From NCBI RefSeq assembly GCF_000001735.4, contig NC_003070.9, positions 12,704,001-12,768,000 on the forward strand: 64,000 nucleotides of DNA, in the 5' to 3' direction. This stretch comes from Arabidopsis thaliana (lineage: Eukaryota > Streptophyta > Magnoliopsida > Brassicales > Brassicaceae). Within the stretch, counting starts at the first letter, position 1, and each line of letters starts with the position of its first letter. This document shows, one piece after another, positions 57,577 through 64,000 of this stretch. Made by a program: the position numbers and the translations under genes. A model generated the notes under the pieces. That model was not told where the DNA came from and did no database searches. It saw nothing but the letters and a program-made list of their open reading frames with translations.

Positions 57577-59952
57577 ATAGATTATAACTTATTATAGGTT
57601 ATAACTTATTATAGTTACGTTAATTATATGAATTTCTATTAGTTATCACACAATCAAATATTTTAATCACAAAAATTTATTAAACATTTTATATGTGGTA
57701 GTATAATGCAATAACATATTATATGTGGTGGCATAATGCAACAACATATTATTTGTCTACGAATCTCCTTTATTTTTCGTTTATGTAACAACAGTAAAAC
57801 GGATTGTTTAGCTTGATATTCTATATTATAATAATCTAAAGTTATTTTTGTAAATTATTTTTTTTCCAAATTGGATAACCAATCATAGAGTTGGTATTTT
57901 TTTTTTTTGTTAAAATATATATATACTGAATATCGAGTTATTGTGCATGACAATTTATATGGCGGACGAGTTTAAATCGACATTAATAACAATTAAAATA
58001 TTATTAATCTAATACTTAAATACTGGTTAAATCACCAATTTATTATTCTTAATACCACATATTAAACATATCTAATCTTTACTGATTCAATAAAGATTGT
58101 GTGAAACAAAAGTTGTCTTGCAAAGAATTAATATTGTACATAGATTTTGTTCTGGTAGCTAGTACTAAAATCCATTAATAAAACTAATACGGTATCTTTA
58201 TTGATCATGTAACATGAATTATTCATGTATATACAATTGACCCTATTAATTTTGCATAAATTTCAACTTGGCAAATTCATTGATTTTGTAAACCGTTAAT
58301 TCTGCTAATTTCACAATTCTCTTGTACGCTAAAAATTTATGCGTATTATCGTATTGATATGCAAATATCGAAGAATTTATAGTTTTATATAGTAGAAATG
58401 AAGGTATTTGCAAAACGAGTTCTAACGTGAAATAACACTAATTAATTAATTAGAGTTTGAACCTACAGAGATTCGACTTGATCCACTTGAAAAATTCATT
58501 TACTCTACTAATTTGGTTACTCCATGGACCATGATTATGCTATTCTGTAGGACTCTAACAACTGACTTGACACAATCTCTTTCGTGAACAATAATGGGTT
58601 ATATTTTTTTGTTTTGTTTTTTCGGACAAATTAGCCACGTTGCTTTAGACCATTTTGTAGTTCTTATCTTGAATCAAAGTCTCAGCTAAAAAAAAAAAAA
58701 AAACGCTTAAATCCACTAGCTAGACTACGACTACGTTGGTTAAATGTTTTTTTTTAAATACAATACATTGAAGTTAAATATTTGAATAAAGAAAATCTAA
58801 TCAGCATGTATACAGTATATTAGAAGTAATACTTGATCAGAAAAATAACATACAATAATAAAATAATAAAAAAATTATGTTAGTTTTTGGGAATATTATA
58901 ATTCTACTTTCAATCAAAATAACTAAAAGAAATAAAATCTTCACACATAGTGGTAATAATTGGCTAGTATGAATATTGAATTGTGGAGACCCGGCATAAT
59001 ATTTGACTAGGCAGAAATTATTGATATGTACTAAGTTAATAACCTTGCAAAGAAATTCTTTTAGTGAAACGTGTACATTTGTAAAAACAGATTTAACACT
59101 AAATCTTGACTTGTATATACTATTAATTATTCCTTTTCTCTTATTGGTATGTCAAATCTAGTGTTTACAAAACCAGAGGTGTTGACCGTTAGAGAGAGAA
59201 TTAAACAACTTACATACATACAAAACATAACCCAAAAAAATAATAATAATGCATCTTCCATAATAATAATAATATGAATTCAACATTAGCATTCATTTCA
59301 TTACCCAAATCCGAAATTTCATTGATTAAAATTAATACAATTGTATTGTAGAAAAGCTAAAAGCTTACGTAAATGCCAAAGATAGTCAAAACCCTGCAAT
59401 GACAAAGTTGCCAAAATCTTGAAGAGTTTGGTCCACAAAATTTAAGGTTCTTGTTTTTCCACTCTATTTATAGGCAAAGAGATGAGACAGAGAAGATTAA
59501 ATTACTTCTTAACAAAGGTTGTTTTCACTCAACCACATGCATTCTCAAGTGTCTGCTCCTCACATTCCCCAAGATTCCCATTTACTCACTTCTCTATTTG
59601 GTACGTAAGTCACACAATATGATTCTAAATTATTTTACACATTATTCGTTTTGTTCACACTTGCTTTCGACTTTCGTAAACCTATATAGTTCATCCAATA
59701 TTATTCGGTAAATTCGATATTTATCAATCTTTATTCTCGTAGGTTAAAGGAGACGATTGATACGTGGGATCTACTTACGTATCTGCATGATTATTAGTTA
59801 TAAAAGTTATTGCAAACATTAAATTACTTTCATAGAGAGCAATCATTATATTAAGGTAATTTAATTTTATTATATATAGTCAAGATTTAAAGGAATAAAG
59901 AAAAGATTCTCAAAACATTTCATCTCTCTCCAACAACTATTCACCACATTCA
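57577..59952. promoter_or_regulatory. AT-rich region upstream of TT1
   Basis: No gene was supported. The last several hundred bases should contain the TT1 promoter. The leader next to the start codon is pyrimidine-rich (TTTCATCTCTCTCC). Confidence 0.45.
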
Positions 59953-60546
59953 ATGGAGTCACCACCACTATACGAGATATCCTCAAGCTCTTCTTCTGAA
60001 AAACCTAGACACCATTTCCAATCCCTTGATCTCTTCCCTAACCTCAACCAAAACTCTTGTATCAACAATACCCTAATTGAGCCTTTACCGCTTATTGATC
60101 GCATAAACTTGAACTCAAACCTAGACCTAAACCCTAATCCCTTGTATGCGGAAGAAGGAGAGCAAGAGGAGGAAGAAGAAGAAGAAGAAGACCGTGAAGT
60201 GGACGTGGACTTACACATCGGCCTTCCTGGTTTTGGTAAACCAAGCAATGATGCTAAACAGCTGAAGAAGAGAAATGGGAAGGAGATCGCCACATATGAC
60301 GCCGGAAAAGGCATCGAGAATGAACTTTCCGGAAAGGCATACTGGATCCCGGCGCCGGAGCAAATTCTCATAGGGTTCACTCATTTTTCTTGCCATGTAT
60401 GCTTCAAGACATTCAATCGCTACAACAATCTTCAGGTACGAGTCAATATATCTCATGCGCATTGCTTTTCCATGCACAAACATATATAATAAATTCATCT
60501 TATAGAGTTATATCTCCGGATCTAATGTTATGAGTTTATTCATATC

Positions 60547-60595
<49 letters not shown>

Positions 60596-61489
60596 CTGAA
60601 TTTATTTGATAAAAGCTAAACAACCAGGATTTAATAGATGATTTACCTTTGGATCTTATTATACAATTTACAAATTTAATCAAGTCAACTAATCGTGATT
60701 TAATTACTTTTTTTTGTAAGAAGAGTTGGTAATATATATTTTTATGGTAATGTTTTCATGAAAATAATTCATCACAACTCTTTACATTTATTTAATGCCT
60801 TAACTAAAGCTGAATTCGAAAAAGTTGAAATAAATTATCTACTAAGATTTGATTGACTATAGTTTTTAATAGTTTTCTTTTCTCATATATATATTATCAT
60901 AGTAGTCAAAACATTTGATTCAAACTTAAATACACAGATTTCTTGAATGAAACATTACTATGCTCGGTCAATAATATGATTTTAAGGAACCATGTTATTT
61001 CATTTTATTACTTAAGGAAACCTTTTTGTTTTTTGTTGACTCTAAATATTATGAATATAGATGCACATGTGGGGACATGGTTCACAATACAGGAAAGGAC
61101 CGGAGTCACTGAAAGGCACACAGCCACGAGCCATGTTAGGGATCCCTTGTTACTGCTGCGTTGAAGGGTGCAGGAACCACATTGACCATCCTCGTTCCAA
61201 GCCACTGAAAGACTTTAGGACGCTCCAAACGCACTACAAACGCAAACACGGACACAAACCCTTCTCGTGTCGCCTTTGCGGTAAGCTTTTGGCTGTCAAG
61301 GGCGATTGGCGAACACATGAGAAGAATTGTGGAAAACGTTGGGTTTGCGTTTGCGGTTCTGATTTTAAACACAAACGTTCTCTTAAGGACCATGTTAAGG
61401 CGTTTGGGTCTGGTCATGGGCCTTATCCAACTGGTTTGTTTGAAGAGCAGGCTTCTAATTCATCTGTCTCCGAGACTTTGTTTTTTTAA
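59953..61489 (+). CDS. TT1: WIP-type C2H2 zinc-finger protein TRANSPARENT TESTA 1
   Basis: Two exons, 59953-60435 and 61061-61489, join in phase to 303 residues. Residues 1-60 are Ser/Asn-rich, then a Glu run (about 72-82) and the EAR-like VDLHIGLP (about 88). The WIP signature is [18 protein letters not shown] (about 133-150), opening the first C2H2 finger (CxxC at 150-153, second half across the exon border: MHMWGHG). Three further fingers follow, two of them with unusual spacing, as in all WIP proteins. The end is VSETLFF. TT1 acts in the nucleus of the seed-coat endothelium and is needed for proanthocyanidin pigment formation. No defects were seen. A (TA)n run lies in the intron. Confidence 0.93.
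60545..60592. repeat. (TA)n microsatellite in TT1 intron
   Basis: Uninterrupted or nearly uninterrupted TA repeats over about 45 bases inside the only intron of TT1. Confidence 0.9.
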
Positions 61490-62372
61490 ATTTGGGCATC
61501 TTTTTCTTTCGCTTATGAAATATCTATTTACTTTAGAAAAATAATAATGTGGTATCTAATTGTTCCAAATTAGGAACACGAAGTGTACCATTATATTTTT
61601 CATCACTACAAATGTTATTCAGAGAAAATTATCATTAATTGTCTCGTTAAAGATAGAATAGGGTTTGAATTTATCAAATATTAAAAACAGATCAATACAA
61701 AATTGACCATGCATATGCACTTGAATATTCTGATTTCTTTATGATGTAATCTCATTCAAGAAAAGCTTTGGGAAAATTTCAACAAAAAAAAGAAATATTT
61801 AATATTTGTCAATAATAAAACCCCTGAATTTTTTTTTTCTAATTGGAAAATCAACTGATCTCATTGTGTATTTTTATTCTTGAATTTAATTGAGAAATCA
61901 ACTAATCTATTGCTATTTTTGTTTGTATTTATCTTGTTTAATTTAACATTTAACATTTTAAATATTTTTTTTGATGGTACATTGTATGATTGTTAGTTTG
62001 TTATTGAATTGCAGTTGTTTTTCTTAAATTAAAAATTTGAGTTTGTAAATAAGTTTTGCAACAGTTGTTGATGATGATTCCAAGTCATATTTTTATTCTT
62101 TTAAATTTAAGACCAAATATTTGATATATATGTTGGTCGAAAGACCTAATATATAGCCAATGTATGTATTTGGGTTGATCTAGCTAGTCTGGTTAAATTG
62201 AAATACTTTCTAGATCAATGTCTTGTTGACATAAACGCTTGTTTTAATATGCATCAAAGAAAAAAAGAAGAAATTATTTTATAAGAATAATGAATTGATC
62301 ACGTACTTACATATTTTTATGTTTTTATGTTATTGTCATGGAAAAAAACAAATCATTAGAATTTTTCATAAT
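61490..62372. other. Spacer downstream of TT1
   Basis: AT-rich, including the TT1 3' end. No gene or repeat was recognised. Confidence 0.45.
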
Positions 62373-62651
62373 TCAGAATTGGCAATACTCAGGCGCCCAT
62401 CTACAGATTCGGGAGCTTCCTTTTGGAGCAGGAACAAACCACTTTTCATCACCGAATAATTGATTGTTGCAGATTTTCTTGCAAGCTTCATCACAAATTT
62501 CAGGAGTAGGTTTTTTCGCCGCTTTCAAGCACTCGTTTTGTGCACAATGTTTCACACACATTGTTATACTGTTTGATTGAGCAATGTGTGCTGAAAACAT
62601 CATCGTCAATATAGCTACGATTATTAAAACACTGCATGTTTGAATCCCCAT
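62373..62651 (-). CDS. Small secreted cysteine-rich peptide, thionin-like
   Basis: A 92-residue frame with a clear signal peptide (hydrophobic VLIIVAILTMMFSAHIAQS, cleavage near residue 26). The mature part has a C-x3-C-x4-C-x11-C-x3-C-x3-C arrangement followed by two more Cys near the C-terminus (ICRWAPEYCQF). This fits small plant thionin-like or hairpinin-like secreted peptides with four disulphides; the exact family is uncertain. A role in defence or reproductive signalling is only a family-level expectation. Single exon. A TATA-like region is expected to the right of 62651. Confidence 0.75.
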   Translation of the reverse strand: MGIQTCSVLIIVAILTMMFSAHIAQSNSITMCVKHCAQNECLKAAKKPTPEICDEACKKICNNQLFGDEKWFVPAPKGSSRICRWAPEYCQF

Positions 62652-63410
62652 AACGTATCGTTTTTAAGTATTAGTGATGATTTAATACAAATGAGTATTA
62701 CAAAATGTTTTACTCCTTGTTTATATTTGTGAAGAAGATAATTTGGTGGGTAATGTTGGTTAGTCTTGGTGATTTATATAGTGAAACTAATGTTGTCCAT
62801 TTTTAGCAATTGTTTTAAATATGTTTCTTGTTTCTCTATCTAGCAAACAAATTCTGTAGAGTTTCGTTGTGCTTTACTTTTTTAGTTGTCCAAACAAATT
62901 TTTGCTATGAAAAGAGATCGTAGCTTGCAGATGTACCCATATGCAATTTTGGTTTTATTTTGTAGTCACATGTTGTTACGAGTTATTACGAATATTTATT
63001 TGTAGAGCAGCATAGATCTATTAGATTAAATCTATTAAATGGTTCAGTGATATATGTGAATATGAATACAGTAACGGTTCCAATAGCCTCTATTTTCTCT
63101 CCTAGACACCATTTTCAAGACACGCCACGTGCAAGTGGGAAGGAAGCTTGCTTGAAGAAGAAGATATTTTTAGGATCTAAAAATATCTTTAACAGACTCT
63201 GTTCTATTATAAATAAGGAGAGAGATCGATTTAGAAGGATTATGCTTTTGATGTTGTGAGAGTTTTTTTTGTCAGAATTTGGCCAAGCGATGTGCTTGAG
63301 GAGAGATCAATGTTGATCTCTATGTTATCGTGAGGTTGAATGTTCAGGCGAATGATTATGTTTCTGGATTTGCATTGGTTATTGTTTTGATAATCAGTCG
63401 GATCATCTTT
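62652..63410. other. Spacer before gag-like fragment
   Basis: Its right part (about 63160-63250) resembles an LTR or leader, with a TATA-like TATAAATAAGGAGAGAG, but no paired LTR was found within the window. Confidence 0.35.
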
Positions 63411-63414
63411 CTAT

Positions 63415-63991
63415 TTGAGTATTGTATTTGAAATTGGAGTTTGGGATATCAACAACTTAACATTGGTGGATAATGATGCTGCGAAGAAACAATTGGAGTT
63501 CCTCATGGGCGGATTCAAGCTACTATGCCAATCGGAGGTGCAATTTTTGGAGATGTTGACTTCGATGGAGGAAACCTTGAAGCGAATGGTTTGCGCAGTA
63601 GAGAGGATTGAATCTCGATCGATTTCAGATGACGGTAGACAGCTGGACCTCCGGATCTTCACTAAAGGTAATCCGAAGAGTGGATTGCGATGACTGAAGC
63701 TCAATTTCTTGGTGGTGACTATAGTGAGAAAGACAAGTTGGCATGTGTTTCTGGTTTTTTTGGTGGCCAAGCAAAATTTTGATTCCACAAGGAACTATCG
63801 TGGATTCCGTTCAATAGTTGGAGCCAGGTGAAGGATGGTTTATTGTTAACGTTTGGAAACAATCGGGACAAAAAGCGAGTACTTATGGAACTCGATCTTG
63901 AAATGAAGCATTGGATCAAAGATTTTGATCGCAAGAGGGAGGCACATAAATTTCTTGAATCAGAAGCTATCGTTGTAAGCGCATCAAGTTA
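63415..63991 (+). pseudogene. Degenerate retrotransposon gag-like fragment
   Basis: The frame 63415-63693 encodes a helical segment rich in Glu and Met. After a frame change, a second part reads FFGGQAKF, then a TGA where Trp is expected, then FHKE and FNSWSQVKDGLLLTFGNN. The W...L...FG pattern is typical of Ty3-type gag proteins. Identity is tentative because only short motifs support it. The element may continue beyond the window edge. Confidence 0.4.
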
Positions 63992-64000
63992 GGAGATAGT

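Noticed and set aside
1-64000. CRISPR array, bacterial operon or prophage
   Set aside because: Spliced genes, plant gene families and plant transposons make the window eukaryotic; the tandem repeats lack unique spacers of constant size.

Overview
The window is nuclear DNA of a higher plant, very probably Arabidopsis thaliana chromosome 1 (about At1g34670 to At1g34790). The basis is AT-rich intergenic DNA, many short GT-AG introns, and a conserved gene series I recognise: MYB93, a 282-aa PP2C, the 14-3-3 protein GRF11, the MAGE/NSE3 subunit of SMC5/6, APRL4 and TRANSPARENT TESTA 1. The names come from memory of the protein families and could not be searched here. Exon coordinates were worked out by hand from splice signals and reading phase.

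Layout. 1-5127: AT-rich upstream DNA. 5128-6423: R2R3-MYB gene (MYB93). 7480-9180: a GC-richer block with no confident identity. About 9490-24540: one large Mutator-like element (MULE). It holds an intact MURA-type transposase, a four-exon RPA-like OB-fold gene, three paralogous genes of an F-box-associated type on the minus strand (one with a nonsense codon), and a 14-exon DUF1985/ULP1 protease gene (two nonsense codons). All its spacers and introns are saturated with GTACGT/GTGTACGT motifs. 24835-25345 and 38157-38485 are inverted copies, each next to a different piece of one broken LRR receptor kinase. Between them lie two nested MULEs with perfect 9-bp target duplications (26275-29336 inside 26090-30552), the PP2C gene, a foldback element with tRNA-like arms, and a fragment of an endogenous caulimovirid. 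A small Helitron lies at 38594-39350.

40062-46124: a compact run of host genes: GRF11 (minus), NSE3/MAGE (plus) and APRL4 (minus). 47153-48465: a 5'-truncated LINE with a 14-bp target duplication. 49517-56389: a Ty1/copia tandem, a truncated copy sharing its 3' LTR with a complete, apparently intact element whose two LTRs look identical. 56900-57576: a tandem-repeat remnant of the nested-MULE family. 59953-61489: TT1/WIP1. 62373-62651: a small secreted cysteine-rich peptide. 63415-63990: a broken gag-like fragment.

The host genes are independent single-gene units: root suberin/lateral-root transcription control, phosphatase and 14-3-3 signalling, SMC5/6 DNA repair, ER redox-like protein, and seed-coat flavonoid regulation. 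The strongest candidate for an unusual system is the 15-kb MULE, which combines a transposase, cargo genes, a SUMO-protease-like protein and a dense private DNA motif. That is the architecture expected of a transposon with its own sequence-specific recognition or anti-silencing module.
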